DNA from: an uncultured Arenicella sp.
Lineage (GTDB): Bacteria; Pseudomonadota; Gammaproteobacteria; Arenicellales; Arenicellaceae
Length of the DNA stretch: 64,000 nucleotides
Direction of reading: 5' to 3'
Assembly: GCA_937974565.1 (NCBI GenBank)
Contig: CALJWL010000004.1
Span: 1 to 64,000 of the forward strand
Part shown: in pieces, positions 17,441 to 28,389 of the stretch
How the letters are laid out: the number at the start of each line of letters is the position of its first letter
How positions within the stretch are numbered: the first letter of the stretch is position 1
Made by a program: the position numbers and the translations under genes
Notes under the pieces: model-generated
Databases searched by the model: none
Seen by the model: the letters and a program-made list of their open reading frames with translations, nothing else
What the model was told of the DNA's origin: nothing

Positions 17441-17565
17441 TAAAAATCATTAATAAATTCGACACGTTTAACAGTTTGACACATTCACCCATGCGAAATA
17501 CCAGACTCAACAAACGTGAGCAACGCCTTATTATTTTACTATCGCCTCACAAGAAGGCCTAAAAT

Positions 17566-17889
17566 TTACGCCTGAACAGCAAAACTTTCGCCACAACCGC
17601 ATTCATCGGTGGCTTTAGGGTTGGAGAATTTAAAAGTTTGATTTAAACCTTCAGACACATAATCAATTTGTGTGCCTTTAAGCACGGCTAAGCTTTTTTG
17701 ATCAACAAACACTTTGACACCAAATTGCTCGAAGACTTGGTCATCATGACCACGCTCATTAGCAAAGTCCAGCACATAAGAATAGCCAGAACACCCCGAT
17801 TCTTTAGCCGCAAAACGCAGAGCAAGTGCGCTATTTTTAGCAATTTGGTCTTGGATTCGGTCCGCTGCAGATTTTGTTAATGTGATCAT
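17566..17889 (-). CDS. iscA: A-type Fe-S carrier protein (IscA/ErpA family)
   Basis: 107 residues. The three cluster-binding cysteines of the HesB/IscA fold are present: one in ESGCSGYSY and the CGC pair near the C-terminus (DECGCGESF). The length and MITLTKSAADRI start are typical. It receives and delivers Fe-S clusters to apoproteins. IscA is the closest subfamily, but ErpA cannot be excluded. It lies downstream of cysE, yet iscR, iscS and iscU, which usually sit between cysE and iscA, are not there. Confidence 0.85.
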   Translation of the reverse strand: MITLTKSAADRIQDQIAKNSALALRFAAKESGCSGYSYVLDFANERGHDDQVFEQFGVKVFVDQKSLAVLKGTQIDYVSEGLNQTFKFSNPKATDECGCGESFAVQA

Positions 17890-18027
17890 TTTTACTTCCG
17901 CTTAATGCTTATGTGGGTCTAGTATGTAGGTCTAGGTTTGGCTCTCAACAATACGAATATTACCATTGACTACTGAGTCTACGGTAATAAGAGCCTTTTA
18001 AAATTCTAAATTAATGTTAGCACTGTA

Positions 18028-18783
18028 CTAAATGTTCTCTATCGCCGGCTTCTCAACTGGCGCCAATTCAATGCAATCTGTTTTTATCGGCGGCGGCGAT
18101 AGTTCTGACGTATCAAAACCAGCTTCACCTAATTTAGCAACCAAGTCTCTGTTGTACTTATCAAGCGCTTGTAATTGTTGACACAGACCGTGAATGGCCA
18201 TCGCCACCGGGTCATCTGCTGAAGGCTGATGTCCATAGGCATCAAAATCGCCATTCGCTCTTTTGTACTCGACAGACCCTACCACATGAGCCGGAATACC
18301 CACCACGGTATTAGCCTCTTCAACGGATTTAACAACCACAGAATTAGAGCCAATACGCGCATTATTACCTATTTCGATTGGCCCCAATATTTTAGCACCC
18401 GCACCGACAACAACACCATTACCTAAAGTAGGGTGACGCTTACCACCATCCCAACTTGTGCCTCCGAGCGTAACACCATGATAGAGAGTGCAATCATCCC
18501 CTATTTTGGCCGTCTCACCGATAACGACTCCCATGCCATGGTCGATAAATAATCGCCGCCCAATTTTTGCGCCTGGATGAATCTCAATGCCAGTAAACCA
18601 GCGCGCGAGTGCGGAAATAAAACGAGCCAGCCACTTTAAACCCAGATTCCAACACTGATGCGATAAGCGGTGAAACATAACGGCATGCACGCCGGGGTAA
18701 GTGGTTAGTATCTCTAATACGTGACGCGCGGCTGGGTCACGAGCAAACACGGTTCGAATGTCTTCTATATAACGTTTAAACAT
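18028..18783 (-). CDS. cysE: Serine O-acetyltransferase CysE
   Basis: 251 residues. The N-terminal helical SATase domain (about 1-70) precedes a left-handed beta-helix of hexapeptide repeats ([37 protein letters not shown] to [12 protein letters not shown]) and a C-terminal tail. It makes O-acetylserine from serine and acetyl-CoA, the first step of cysteine synthesis. It is about 20 residues shorter than the E. coli enzyme but matches the short form next to isc genes in many proteobacteria. It lies 42 bases after trmJ, in the same direction. Confidence 0.93.
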   Translation of the reverse strand: MFKRYIEDIRTVFARDPAARHVLEILTTYPGVHAVMFHRLSHQCWNLGLKWLARFISALARWFTGIEIHPGAKIGRRLFIDHGMGVVIGETAKIGDDCTLYHGVTLGGTSWDGGKRHPTLGNGVVVGAGAKILGPIEIGNNARIGSNSVVVKSVEEANTVVGIPAHVVGSVEYKRANGDFDAYGHQPSADDPVAMAIHGLCQQLQALDKYNRDLVAKLGEAGFDTSELSPPPIKTDCIELAPVEKPAIENI

Positions 18784-18825
18784 GGCCTTAATCTAATTCA
18801 ATTTTTAACTAGCTCTTAGTTAACT

Positions 18826-19623
18826 TTATTGCTCGTGTATCTTTTTTTCAGTGGCTGATAATATACCACGCAGTATTTGAATTTCTTCCACGGTAAGTTC
18901 GGCTTTGTTGTACAACCTAGTCAGTTTGCGCATTAGAATCGTTGGCGGCTTAGTATTGATAAAGTCTAGTGCCTCTAATGTGGATTGCAAGTGTTGTATG
19001 TAACCTTCTTTCTGCTTATTCGTTGCTAATACTTGCCGCTGTTCAAGCCCGGTCATCATTGCGGTGTTACTTGCTGCGCCTTCATCAACACAATCAATCT
19101 TAACCAAAGCCTGCATTCTGAGTTCATAGGCCATGATTTGCACTGCGCTGGCAAGATTTAATGAGCTGTATTGAGGGTTGGCGTCGATTCGTATTTGCAT
19201 CTGACACAAATCCAGTTCTTCATTAGTCAAACCGCTGCTCTCACGGCCGAATAAAAGAGCCACGCATGAGTTAGAAGTCGAGTTTATGTGGGCGAAAACG
19301 CCTTTTGCCACTGTGTGAGGATTTTGAGTCGGCCAGCTGACTTCACGATCGCGCACTGATGTGCCTAACACCAACGTACAATCCTCAATGGCTTCTTTAA
19401 CCGTTGTTACCACGCGGGCAGTCTCTAGCACGCTTTCGGCTCCAGCTGCGAGTTTAGAGGCCTCGTAATGGGGGAACTTTTTAGGGTTAACTAATACCAA
19501 AGAAGACAAACCCATCGTCTTCATCGCCCGAGCCACCGACCCGATATTACCAGGGTGAGTGGGCTCAACCAGCACAATATTAATGCCTGATAAGGCGTGT
19601 TCATGAGTTTCTACGTTTTGCAC
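18826..19623 (-). CDS. trmJ: tRNA/rRNA 2'-O-methyltransferase TrmJ
   Basis: 265 residues from GTG 19623; the nearby ATG is out of frame. It is a SPOUT methyltransferase: the N-terminal part has LVEPTHPGNIGSVARAMKTM, and the knot region has LLFGRESSGLTNEELDLC followed by YSSLNLASAVQIM. The C-terminal helical extension is typical of TrmJ. It methylates the ribose of position 32 in several tRNAs. It is divergent from suhB, the standard arrangement, and runs into cysE. Confidence 0.93.
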   Translation of the reverse strand: MQNVETHEHALSGINIVLVEPTHPGNIGSVARAMKTMGLSSLVLVNPKKFPHYEASKLAAGAESVLETARVVTTVKEAIEDCTLVLGTSVRDREVSWPTQNPHTVAKGVFAHINSTSNSCVALLFGRESSGLTNEELDLCQMQIRIDANPQYSSLNLASAVQIMAYELRMQALVKIDCVDEGAASNTAMMTGLEQRQVLATNKQKEGYIQHLQSTLEALDFINTKPPTILMRKLTRLYNKAELTVEEIQILRGILSATEKKIHEQ

Positions 19624-19823
19624 AATACCACTCGGCTTTTATTGAATATTCACGGGTCATTTAAATACTGGGCCTTTTCTTAGGCTTCGTCTTATACCGT
19701 GCAATTTTAACCGACTATTGAAGCAGATTCTTATGCTTTAGTGCCGACTAGAACTTTTATTCTATCTGGCGCGCCGTTACACTACGGCTTTGCTTTTTTA
19801 CAATTTGTTTCTGGGACATCTAA

Positions 19824-20639
19824 ATGGATTCCAACCTTCTTTCTGGTGCGGTCAACGTAGCCACTGCGGCGGCCCGTGAGGCCGGCAAACTTATTTCACA
19901 AAACATCACTCAGTTAGATCGAGTAAAGGTGACCGTGAAATCACAAACTCAAAGTCGTCAGGAGCTTGTTTCAGAAATAGACTTGCTTGCCGAGCAAACC
20001 ATCATTAACGAACTCAAAACAAGCTACCCTGATCATAATATCATTAGTGAAGAGTCTGGTAATCATGGCAAAGAAAGCGACTATTGCTGGATTATTGACC
20101 CGCTCGACGGCACCCATAATTTTATTCATGGACACCCGCATTGTTGTGTCTCCATCGCCCTGGCTTTTCAAGGTGAGGCCGTGGTTGCGGTAGTGTATGA
20201 CGCATTACGTAATGAGCTGTTCTCGGCTCGTAAAGGTGGTGGCGCTCAACTTGAAGGAAGGCGCATTCGCGTATCACAGAATAGCCGTTTAAAAGACAGC
20301 TTATTGTGTACTGGCTTTCCGTATCGAAGTGGCGGTAATTTAAAAAAATGGATGAAGACCTTTGCCGCCCTAATGCCTCGCGCTCAGAGCATCCACAGGA
20401 CCGGTTCATCAGTACTCGATTTAGCGTATGTGGCTTGTGGCCGTTACGACGGTTTTTGGGAATTTGGCCTCAGTGAGTGGGATATTGCCGCCGGCGCTTT
20501 GCTGGTCAAAGAAGCCGGGGGGCTTATTACAGACGAAAATGGCAATGTTGATGTTTCAAAATCAGGCAACATCATTGCTGGGTCGCCTAAGGTCCATGAA
20601 AAAATTTACCACATGGTATCCAACGTAATAGAAAATTAA
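19824..20639 (+). CDS. suhB: Inositol-1-monophosphatase family protein SuhB
   Basis: 271 residues. The metal-binding motifs of the family are present: EESG (SEESGNHG), DPLDGTHNF, and the C-terminal WDIAAGALLVKEAGG. Besides phosphatase activity, SuhB joins rRNA antitermination complexes in E. coli. It is divergent from trmJ, with a 200-base shared upstream region. It is single-gene, as mutS follows after 140 bases. Confidence 0.93.
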   Translation: MDSNLLSGAVNVATAAAREAGKLISQNITQLDRVKVTVKSQTQSRQELVSEIDLLAEQTIINELKTSYPDHNIISEESGNHGKESDYCWIIDPLDGTHNFIHGHPHCCVSIALAFQGEAVVAVVYDALRNELFSARKGGGAQLEGRRIRVSQNSRLKDSLLCTGFPYRSGGNLKKWMKTFAALMPRAQSIHRTGSSVLDLAYVACGRYDGFWEFGLSEWDIAAGALLVKEAGGLITDENGNVDVSKSGNIIAGSPKVHEKIYHMVSNVIEN

Positions 20640-20779
20640 AATTCGATAGCCCGTATGTTAGTCATTACTATTTAGGCGGTATTAAAAGCAGAATGAAATA
20701 AAAATTACTCTGATAAGCCGCATTTTTAATCGTTTTCGTATCTGCACCAAATTCAAACACAGTCTTTCAATTAACAAAC

Positions 20780-23380
20780 GTGACCAACACCAGTACTCAT
20801 CATACTCCGATGATGCAACAATATTTACGCATCAAAGCCGATTACCCTGACACGCTGGTACTCTATCGTATGGGCGACTTCTATGAAGTCTTTTATCGCG
20901 ACGCCGAATTAGCGTCGCAATTGTTAGACATCACTCTAACTCAGCGTGGCAAATCAGGTGGCGAGCCCATACCCATGGCTGGCGTCCCCTTTCACAGTGT
21001 GGATCAATACCTAGCGAAGCTGGTAAAACTGGGGCGATCGGTGGCAATCGCTGAGCAAATCGGTGACCCAGCCACCAGCAAAGGGCCGGTGGAGCGCAAA
21101 GTAGTCAGAGTGGTTACGCCAGGCACACTGGTGGAAGACAGCTTGCTGGATGAGCGACGCGATAACATTCTGGCGGCGGTATATGCACGCAATGGCATTT
21201 ATGGCATCGCAACACTGGAGCTTTCTTTAGGCCATTTTCAAGCGCAACAGCTAAATGACTTAGAACAAGTCAACTCTGAGCTACAACGCTTACAACCCGC
21301 CGAATTACTGATTCCCGATAATTCAAACGAAGACGACCTAAACGCATTTATTACGGGCACTAAAAACGCCACTGAACCCAAAGTCGTGCCCAACTGGTAT
21401 TTCGACTTTGACGTTGCACACGAATTGTTATGTAAACAATTTAGCACCAAAGACTTAGTCGCGTTCGGCTGCCAAGATTTTCCCATCGCTGTAAGCAGTG
21501 CCGGCGCCCTGCTCCAATACGCCAAAGACATGCAGTACGATGCGATGCCGCACATTAACGACTTTGGCATCACACAGAAAAGCGATTTTTTGATCATAGA
21601 CGCCGCAAGCCGTCAAAACTTGGAAATCGAAACCAATTTATCCGGTGGCAAAGAGTTCACCTTAATTTCTTTGATGGATAAATGCTCAAACCCAATGGGG
21701 GCCCGCCTACTAAGGCGTTGGTTGCACGGGCCAATCACCAATCAGACGGCCATTGAAGAACGGCAACAGGCGGTTCAGGACTGCATTAACCGGGTCGACA
21801 CTCACGAATTGCAAAAGCTATTGCGCCAGTGCGGTGATGTGGAGCGAGTTCTGACTCGCATCGCGCTACAAACAGCAAGACCCAGGGATTTAGTAAAACT
21901 TAGGCAAACATTGCATTGTCTGCCTGCCATCACACACCAAACGACAGTGGCTAAAGCGAGCCTAATAACGCAAGCAAGCGGTAAATTAGGCCCCTTCGAA
22001 AACGCCAGAGAGTTGCTTGATAAAGCCATACTGGAGGAACCAGCAGCGGTTATTCGCGACGGGGGGGTTATTAACCCCAGTTTTGATGAGACGTTTCAGG
22101 AGCTTCACACCCTAAGTAAAAATACCGGTGAGTTTTTAATACGGCTTGAACAGCGAGAACGAGAAGATACCGGCATCAACACTCTCAAGGTTAAATACAA
22201 TCGTGTTCATGGCTTTTACATCGAAGTGAGTAAAGCGCAAGGGGAATCGGTTCCAGAACATTACATCCGCCGCCAGACACTGAAAAACGCCGAACGTTAC
22301 ATAACCGAAGAATTAAAAGAATACGAAGATAAGGTGCTAAGTGCGCGTGAGAAAGCACTTGCACGTGAAAAGCATTTATACCAGCAGGTCATCGATCTGC
22401 TGCAACCCGATCTGGCCGCAATGCAAGCCATGGCACAATCGCTGGCACTTATCGACGTCATTGCAAACTTCGCAGAACGTGCCACTACGCTCAACTTCGT
22501 AAAGCCGACCATGAGCAAACAGGTAGGAATGAGCATTATTCAAGGGCGCCACCCAGTGGTAGAAGCAAACCAGTCTGCCCCGTTTATCGCCAACGACCTT
22601 ATTTTCGATAACGCAACACGCATGCACGTCATTACTGGTCCTAACATGGGCGGTAAAAGCACATACATGCGGCAAAATGCTTTAATTGCATTATTGGCGC
22701 ATACGGGAAGTTTTGTGCCGGCTGACGCAGCTAAGATTGGCCCCATCGACAGAATTTTCACCCGAATTGGCGCGGCAGACGACTTAGCTGGAGGGCGCTC
22801 CACCTTTATGGTAGAAATGACCGAGATGGCTAACATCTTACGCAATGCCTCACCCAACAGTTTAGTGTTGGTCGATGAAATCGGCCGTGGCACCAGCACC
22901 TACGATGGATTATCCCTTGCATGGGCTTGCGCCGTTGATCTGGCTCGCCGACTGAAAGCTTTCAGCCTGTTTGCTACTCATTATTTTGAAATAACAGAAT
23001 TAGCTGAACAACTCAAATCCGTGAATAACATTCATTTAGATGCCGTGGAACACGGGCAAGATATTGTATTTATGTACCACGTAAAAGACGGGCCAGCGAA
23101 TCAAAGTTATGGGGTGCAAGTGGCTCGGCTTGCCGGGCTGCCGTCACCGGTACTCGATGCCGCCCTTACGAAGTTAAATGAATTGGAATCAGGGCAATCA
23201 ATTGCCACAGTAGACAATCACCCGCAACAAGCCATTAACTTTCAGCCCGCATCAAACTCAATGGAATCCGATTTGAAACAGCCTCACCCTCTGGAAACTC
23301 AACTCCGAGAATTGGATATCGATAACATGAACCCACGGGAAGCTCTCAACGCGCTCTATGACCTAAAAGAACAGATATAA
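20780..23380 (+). CDS. mutS: DNA mismatch repair protein MutS
   Basis: 866 residues from GTG 20780; homologues also start shortly before HTPMMQQY. The mismatch-binding residues are in MGDFYEVF (Phe34, Glu36). The connector, lever and clamp domains follow. The ATPase has Walker [11 protein letters not shown] at about 619-628 and Walker [17 protein letters not shown], with the signature RSTFMVEM between. The C-terminal tail with the dimerisation region is present. It initiates mismatch repair by binding mispairs and recruiting MutL. No clear Shine-Dalgarno site is visible ahead of the GTG. fdxA follows, as in many gammaproteobacteria. Confidence 0.96.
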   Translation: MTNTSTHHTPMMQQYLRIKADYPDTLVLYRMGDFYEVFYRDAELASQLLDITLTQRGKSGGEPIPMAGVPFHSVDQYLAKLVKLGRSVAIAEQIGDPATSKGPVERKVVRVVTPGTLVEDSLLDERRDNILAAVYARNGIYGIATLELSLGHFQAQQLNDLEQVNSELQRLQPAELLIPDNSNEDDLNAFITGTKNATEPKVVPNWYFDFDVAHELLCKQFSTKDLVAFGCQDFPIAVSSAGALLQYAKDMQYDAMPHINDFGITQKSDFLIIDAASRQNLEIETNLSGGKEFTLISLMDKCSNPMGARLLRRWLHGPITNQTAIEERQQAVQDCINRVDTHELQKLLRQCGDVERVLTRIALQTARPRDLVKLRQTLHCLPAITHQTTVAKASLITQASGKLGPFENARELLDKAILEEPAAVIRDGGVINPSFDETFQELHTLSKNTGEFLIRLEQREREDTGINTLKVKYNRVHGFYIEVSKAQGESVPEHYIRRQTLKNAERYITEELKEYEDKVLSAREKALAREKHLYQQVIDLLQPDLAAMQAMAQSLALIDVIANFAERATTLNFVKPTMSKQVGMSIIQGRHPVVEANQSAPFIANDLIFDNATRMHVITGPNMGGKSTYMRQNALIALLAHTGSFVPADAAKIGPIDRIFTRIGAADDLAGGRSTFMVEMTEMANILRNASPNSLVLVDEIGRGTSTYDGLSLAWACAVDLARRLKAFSLFATHYFEITELAEQLKSVNNIHLDAVEHGQDIVFMYHVKDGPANQSYGVQVARLAGLPSPVLDAALTKLNELESGQSIATVDNHPQQAINFQPASNSMESDLKQPHPLETQLRELDIDNMNPREALNALYDLKEQI

Positions 23381-23541
23381 GAAAATAACTCCAAATACTA
23401 ACCAGGCGAGCAGTCGCCATTGATTTGCTATTTTTGAACGCATAGAATACGCGCTGTTTGCTTATTTACGGTCAAAGCCGAATCAAAAGAAATGGGCTTA
23501 AACCAATTTAAGACAGTAAAAAGAAAGAATCGGAGAACTTA

Positions 23542-23865
23542 ATGACCTACGTAGTTAAAGAAGAATGCATCAAGTGTAAATACACCGATTGCGTTGAAGT
23601 GTGCCCTGTTGATTGCTTCCATGAAGGTCCAAACTTTCTTGTAATTGACCCAGAAGAATGCATTGATTGCAGCCTGTGTGAACCAGAATGCCCAGTTGGC
23701 GCCATCGTGGCGGACGATGATCTTGAAGAAAAAGATGAGCATTATCTGGAGCTAAACGAGGAACTTTCCGCCATTTGGCCTGTAATCACAGAGAAAAAGC
23801 CCGCGCTTGAAGACGCCGATGAGTGGGCTGAAAAAGAAGGCAAGCTCGAACTTTTAGAGCGGTAA
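23542..23865 (+). CDS. fdxA: 7Fe ferredoxin FdxA
   Basis: 107 residues with a GGAG and 6-base spacing before ATG 23542. The cysteines are arranged for one 3Fe-4S and one 4Fe-4S cluster: [17 protein letters not shown] and [12 protein letters not shown]. The acidic C-terminal half ([18 protein letters not shown]) is typical. It is an electron carrier in the cytoplasm. It lies 160 bases after mutS and converges on dsbC, with two hairpins between. Confidence 0.93.
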   Translation: MTYVVKEECIKCKYTDCVEVCPVDCFHEGPNFLVIDPEECIDCSLCEPECPVGAIVADDDLEEKDEHYLELNEELSAIWPVITEKKPALEDADEWAEKEGKLELLER

Positions 23866-23926
23866 AGGTCAACGGTTAAGGTATTAAATCATTGGCACGG
23901 ATCATTCATTAAAATACAACACCCAT

Positions 23927-23948
23927 TGGGCGCCATGGTAGGCGCCCA
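23927..23948 (+). terminator. Hairpin after fdxA
   Basis: TGGGCGCC (23927-23934) and GGCGCCCA (23941-23948) form a perfect stem with a 6-base loop, 60 bases past the fdxA stop. The following sequence is only moderately T-rich (TTACTATTTG), so it may be a weak terminator or an mRNA 3' stabiliser. Confidence 0.5.
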
Positions 23949-24120
23949 TTACTATTTGCAAAACACAAAGGCGTTGCCTTGAATGAAAGGAAGATTATGT
24001 GAAACTCAATTTTGCGTACAGATTTTCCCGTTCCCCCGTAAACCACCGAGCGCAACGAACACCAATGATATTTGAACTCAGGTTTAGGTATCCCTCCCCT
24101 TTTTCTGGTCTCCATTATAG

Positions 24121-24147
24121 AAAACCCCCGCACGCAGCGAGGGTTTT
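24121..24147. terminator. Bidirectional terminator between fdxA and dsbC
   Basis: AAAACCCCCGC (24121-24131) and GCGAGGGTTTT (24137-24147) pair with one mismatch around a 5-base loop. A/T tracts on both sides suit both directions. It lies between convergent fdxA and dsbC. The 200 bases before it hold no gene. Confidence 0.7.
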
Positions 24148-24238
24148 ATTGATTGCATAAAGAGGCAGACTTTCACCCCTTCATTTTTATAACGACTGAT
24201 TTAGCCTATTCGTTATCACGGTTTACTAAGGCCATTTA

Positions 24239-24988
24239 TTACTCGTTACTTGCAGCAGCAACGGACACACCCATTCTTTGCAGGAGTTGAGTGCTTGGCA
24301 TATAACCGGGAGCGCGAGTACCGTCATCCATGATGATTGTAGGTGTACCATTCACACCAAACTGACGGCCCAGTGAGTAAGTTTCAGAAATGGGGTTATC
24401 GCAGGTGGCATTAGCAACGGTTCGGCCAGATTTGGCATCGGTTAACGCCTGTTGAGGGTTATCATTACACCACACCGATACGTATTTATCGTAGCTTTCC
24501 GAACCAACGCCAGCCCTTGGAAATGCTAAGTATCGAACTTGAACACCCGCTTTATTTAACTCTGGCACTTCTTGATGCAACTTTCGGCAATACCCACAAT
24601 CAATATCAGTAAATACCGTGATATAACGGTCAGCTTCTTTAGGTCCAAATACAATCATCTTGTCTTTGTAGCCGTCTATGTACTTAGCTTGAGCCACATC
24701 ACCTAGGTTTTCTTTGGTTTCAGTGTTATACAAATCACCAATCAAAACGTAATCACCACTTACGTGTGCGTAAGCAAAGTTACCTTGAACTGCTAAACGA
24801 TATACGTCTTTGGCATCGGTAGCGACAATTTCGGCTGTTTCGGCTGGCGGGATCATCTTCGAGAGTTCAGCACGAACTTTCTCAATTTCCGCTTTTTGTT
24901 TATCACTGTCAGCGGCTAAAGCAAGGCTATTTAAGAGCAATGTACTAGCAAACGCAAAAGGGACTGCCAGTGAAACAAATATTTTCAT
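24239..24988 (-). CDS. dsbC: Periplasmic disulfide isomerase DsbC
   Basis: 249 residues. There is a signal peptide of about 25 residues (SLALAA cleavage region), an N-terminal dimerisation domain, and a thioredoxin domain with the active site Cys131-Gly-Tyr-Cys134. A second cysteine pair (VWCNDNP, ATCDNP) matches the structural disulfide of DsbC. The cis-Pro loop is GTPTIIM. It isomerises wrong disulfides in periplasmic proteins. It is monocistronic. The 319 bases upstream to yajQ show no other gene. Confidence 0.93.
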   Translation of the reverse strand: MKIFVSLAVPFAFASTLLLNSLALAADSDKQKAEIEKVRAELSKMIPPAETAEIVATDAKDVYRLAVQGNFAYAHVSGDYVLIGDLYNTETKENLGDVAQAKYIDGYKDKMIVFGPKEADRYITVFTDIDCGYCRKLHQEVPELNKAGVQVRYLAFPRAGVGSESYDKYVSVWCNDNPQQALTDAKSGRTVANATCDNPISETYSLGRQFGVNGTPTIIMDDGTRAPGYMPSTQLLQRMGVSVAAASNE

Positions 24989-25307
24989 GAGTTGTTACCT
25001 AAATTTATAGAACTTAATATATGTATTTTATGGATTTTTTGAGAGTTAACCTGTTAAGGAGAACCTCTGAATTTAATCAAATCAGTCTTATTGAGGCCTT
25101 GACTTGACCCAAACAAAACATTACCGAACTAGATGAGTCATTCTAACTCAATGAGCAATAACGCAAAGCAGGTTAGGTGAAGATTCAATTGGATGACTGT
25201 TAGAACTCAAATAAAGTACACTCGACCACATCATAAATCGCCTTACGCATTTGATGTTGTAAGGCACACTGTTTTACGGTCCGCTATCACACAAGCCGTT
25301 CACCAGA
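24989..25307. other. Non-coding stretch between yajQ and dsbC
   Basis: 319 bases that are AT-rich near the dsbC start. No convincing small ORF, tRNA or T-tracted hairpin was seen. It presumably holds the dsbC promoter. Confidence 0.4.
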
Positions 25308-25793
25308 CTAATCTCTAAAATTATTAAATTGTAAAGGAATGCCGGCATCTGAACCTCGTAAGTACGCGATCACCGCTTGTAAATCATCGCGTTTTTTTCC
25401 GGTGACTCTCAATTGTTCACCTTGAATGGCTGTTTGTACTTTCAATTTTTGGTCTTTAATTTGTTTAACTAACTTACGACCTAAATCACTATTGATGCCT
25501 TCTTTTAGCTCGATTATTTGCTTGGATTTCTCCATGCCTATTTCTTGAATTTCATGGTAATGCAAACAGCTTAAATCAATACCCCGACCGGCCAATTTAG
25601 TACAAAGCACGTCAACCGCTTGTTTTACTTGAAATTCGTTATCGGCAAACACAGTCAGTGTATTGTTATTTAATTCCACTCTGGCATCGGTACCTTTAAA
25701 GTCAAAGCGTGTGCTCAACTCCTTATTGGTTTGATGCAACGCGTTGGTTAACTCAGGCTTATCGATCTCAGAAACTACGTCGAATGATGGCAT
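25308..25793 (-). CDS. yajQ: YajQ family nucleotide-binding protein
   Basis: 161 residues, the usual length. It starts with PSFDVVSEIDKPELTNALHQ and has the two-domain repeat typical of YajQ, with ELSTRFDFKGT and KVQTAIQGEQLRVTGKKRDDLQ. Members bind nucleotides, and cyclic-di-GMP binding is reported for some. It is soluble and cytoplasmic. It starts at ATG 25793 and is divergent from the lytic transglycosylase. Confidence 0.92.
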   Translation of the reverse strand: MPSFDVVSEIDKPELTNALHQTNKELSTRFDFKGTDARVELNNNTLTVFADNEFQVKQAVDVLCTKLAGRGIDLSCLHYHEIQEIGMEKSKQIIELKEGINSDLGRKLVKQIKDQKLKVQTAIQGEQLRVTGKKRDDLQAVIAYLRGSDAGIPLQFNNFRD

Positions 25794-26150
25794 GATCAGG
25801 TCAGTTTAATAATTAATTTCCAGTTACTTTATCAATTTAACATATTTATGGCCCAGCTCATGTAAATTTACCACTGCGCACGAAGATAACATCGAAAACA
25901 AGTTAATCAGTATGTCGGTTTAGATGGCATTTAAACTTTTGCTATTGTCGATGTTTATTATAGTGACACCCGCTTCATTAACACGACCTTAACAGCTAAA
26001 AGCTTGGCCAAATCAATTAATTTCATTGATCTTTCTTAGTTTGCTAGATTCAATTACACTTCTGACTGGACTTAGTTGTCCATGACCGCTGCGACCCTGT
26101 TTTAATCACAACTAACTACAACGTTGAAAATAACCACTGACGCTAGGCCA
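25794..26150. other. Divergent intergenic region yajQ/lytic transglycosylase
   Basis: 357 bases with AT-rich segments that must hold both promoters. No gene, strong hairpin or clear operator was identified. Confidence 0.35.
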
Positions 26151-26774
26151 ATGCCAATAACTAAACGCACACTCTTTGTCACCCTGATCGTCGCTGTTTG
26201 GCTATTTTCTGTGCCAACAGCCGTATTCGCAGCCGTGTATGTGTATGTCGGACCTGATGGTTCCACGCTGATTACAGACAAACGCATCAAAAAGAAAGGC
26301 TACGCATTAAAACGAAGTTATAAAACAAAGCCTTACCGCTCGGGTGGCCGCAACGCGCCCTACTTTGCAAAGCCCATTCGCTCTCAGTACGACGCGTTAA
26401 TTGTCAACACGGCACTCAAGTACGGCCTTGAACCCTCTTTTATCAAAGCCATTATTCACGTTGAGTCAGCCTTTGATCATCTTGCCATATCCAAAGCAGG
26501 TGCAATGGGGTTAATGCAATTAATGCCGGCAACAGCAGCAAGTTACCAACTCACTACCAATACATTTAGGCCTGAGAGAAATATCGATGCGGGCGTTCGA
26601 CACATGAAAGACCTAATGGACAGGTACAATCGCAACAAAAAGCTTTCTCTGGCGGCCTACAATGCTGGCGCTGGCGCTGTTAGCAAATACAACGGCATAC
26701 CGCCTTACAAGGAGACACAAAACTATGTGGTTAAGGTGATGAAGCTTTATAAGCTTTATAAAAAGGAAATTTGA
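26151..26774 (+). CDS. Exported lytic transglycosylase, SLT domain (family 23)
   Basis: 207 residues from ATG 26151, with TAGG just ahead; a TTG nine codons upstream is less likely. A signal peptide (about 1-28, ending AVFAAVY) is followed by a short beta segment VYVGPDGSTLITDKR that resembles the DUF4124 entry. The lysozyme-like SLT domain has catalytic Glu105 in IIHVESAFD, GAMGLMQLMPATAASY and AYNAGAGAV. It cleaves the MurNAc-GlcNAc bond of peptidoglycan. It is small, without further domains. It is convergent with pdxJ, 47 bases apart. Confidence 0.85.
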   Translation: MPITKRTLFVTLIVAVWLFSVPTAVFAAVYVYVGPDGSTLITDKRIKKKGYALKRSYKTKPYRSGGRNAPYFAKPIRSQYDALIVNTALKYGLEPSFIKAIIHVESAFDHLAISKAGAMGLMQLMPATAASYQLTTNTFRPERNIDAGVRHMKDLMDRYNRNKKLSLAAYNAGAGAVSKYNGIPPYKETQNYVVKVMKLYKLYKKEI

Positions 26775-26821
26775 GGCTGGTGTCGCCCACACCTGATGTA
26801 AGCGCCAACCCTTAATCTACC

Positions 26822-27580
26822 CTAAAGCCCTTGCCCTTCAGACTCCAGTCTGGCGCCATTCATTTGCTGTTTCATCGTATGCACAGCCTCATAAAAGCCA
26901 GTCATGGCCGCTCTAGCGACGATAGAGTGACCGATATTCAAACACACCAATTCAGGTATGGCGGCAATAGGGGCAACGTTCTGATAATGCAAACCGTGCC
27001 CTGCATTGACTTGCAAACCCAAGCGGTGAGCATGCCTTGCTCCAATCTTGATTCTATCTAATTCGGCACGCAGAGCTTGGCCCTGCGCTTCAGCGTAGGT
27101 GCCAGTGTGCAATTCAACAATATCAGCGCCAACTTTCTTACTTGCATCAATCTGAGCTTGGTCAGGATCGATAAATAATGATACACGGATGCCTTTGGCT
27201 TTCAGTTCGGCAATGTAGTCACGAAGGTGAGCTATCTGATCGATAATATTAAGCCCCCCTTCGGTGGTCAACTCCTCACGTTTTTCGGGAACCAAACAAC
27301 ATTCATGAGGCCCGACACGTTTGGCTATCTCTAACATCTGTGCAGTCGCCGCCATCTCTAAATTCATTGGCAAGGCCACATTGTCTCGAATGTTATCAAC
27401 GTCGTAATCTTGAATGTGCCGACGGTCTTCGCGCAAATGAACCGTGACACCATCCGCGCCAGCCTGTCGCGCAATATCCGCGGCTTGGGTAGGGTCTGGG
27501 TAAGAGACACCTCGCGCTTGGCGCAACGTGGCAATGTGGTCAACATTAACTCCTAATTCAATGGTGTGATGGTCGATCAT
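26822..27580 (-). CDS. pdxJ: Pyridoxine 5'-phosphate synthase PdxJ
   Basis: 252 residues. It is a TIM barrel with [16 protein letters not shown] at the N-terminus, [23 protein letters not shown] and LHTGTYAEA, all characteristic. It condenses 1-deoxyxylulose 5-phosphate with 3-amino-2-oxopropyl phosphate to form pyridoxine 5'-phosphate. It follows recO, as is conserved; acpS, which often comes next, is missing. Confidence 0.95.
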   Translation of the reverse strand: MIDHHTIELGVNVDHIATLRQARGVSYPDPTQAADIARQAGADGVTVHLREDRRHIQDYDVDNIRDNVALPMNLEMAATAQMLEIAKRVGPHECCLVPEKREELTTEGGLNIIDQIAHLRDYIAELKAKGIRVSLFIDPDQAQIDASKKVGADIVELHTGTYAEAQGQALRAELDRIKIGARHAHRLGLQVNAGHGLHYQNVAPIAAIPELVCLNIGHSIVARAAMTGFYEAVHTMKQQMNGARLESEGQGL

Positions 27581-27639
27581 GAAATAAGACGGCTCAACGT
27601 AAGATGGGTTACCAAGTTAATTATCACTCATAATATCAC

Positions 27640-28389
27640 TTAGCGTGGAAAAAACAGGTCGCGGCTCACGATCTTTTTACGCCCTAAGGTTTGCTGTAAT
27701 ATTTCTCGCATCAAACGCTTCCCTTGACTGGCTATTTCTTCGTCACCCACAACGTCGCCTACCCCATGAAGCGACTTTATAACCATACCTAAAACCGCGC
27801 CGGTGAGAGGGCTATTGACGGCCACAAAGCCTTCACTTGGGTGAAATTGGTAATAGGCTTCGTCCCGAATCAATGTTTTACCATCCGCCTCCATTAAAAA
27901 GTCTATTTCATAACCGGTTTCTTTCATTAGGCACTGCTCAAAATTTCTGAGCGTTTCAGCAACCGTTGCTTTCAGCCTGATATCGTTTGAGTTTACGCCT
28001 CTCTGACTCGCCAGTTTAATCATGGTTTCATGATACTCGTCAAACAAACTTGGATGTGGGTCATAGCGATGCAGTAAATTCACCAAAAGTTCGTTGCAAT
28101 AAAAGCCGCAAACCAGAGCATCCCCTCTGAGTTGATGGTTAAGCAAATCAAAATCGGATGAATTTACTTCAGCGGCGGTCATCGTTGGTACCTCACCTTT
28201 GCCAGTCCAACTCAAGATTACCGGTTGAAACGGTTGCAAAGCACCTTTGAGCCTGGATTTGAGTCGGCGAGCGCCCTTAGCCATCAGAGCCATTCTGCCA
28301 AAATCACGGCTGAATATCTCAACCACCCAAGACGTTTCGCTGTAGGGGCGATTCAGTAGAATATAAGCGGCTTGGTTAAAGACTTTCAA
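27640..28389 (-). CDS. recO: DNA repair protein RecO
   Basis: 249 residues from TTG 28389; no ATG lies nearer the OB fold. The N-terminal OB domain contains NRPYSETSWVVEIFSRDFG and MALMAKGARRLKSRLKG. The C-terminal helical domain includes FYCNELLVNLLHRYDPH and LRNFEQCLMKETGYEIDF. It works with RecR and RecA in gap repair. It lies between era and pdxJ. The 257 bases to era carry no clear gene. Confidence 0.92.
   Translation of the reverse strand: MKVFNQAAYILLNRPYSETSWVVEIFSRDFGRMALMAKGARRLKSRLKGALQPFQPVILSWTGKGEVPTMTAAEVNSSDFDLLNHQLRGDALVCGFYCNELLVNLLHRYDPHPSLFDEYHETMIKLASQRGVNSNDIRLKATVAETLRNFEQCLMKETGYEIDFLMEADGKTLIRDEAYYQFHPSEGFVAVNSPLTGAVLGMVIKSLHGVGDVVGDEEIASQGKRLMREILQQTLGRKKIVSRDLFFPR

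Noticed and set aside
26775-26821. GGTGT-CGCCC-ACACC hairpin as a terminator between the lytic transglycosylase and pdxJ
   Set aside because: Short stem with no T-tract on either strand.
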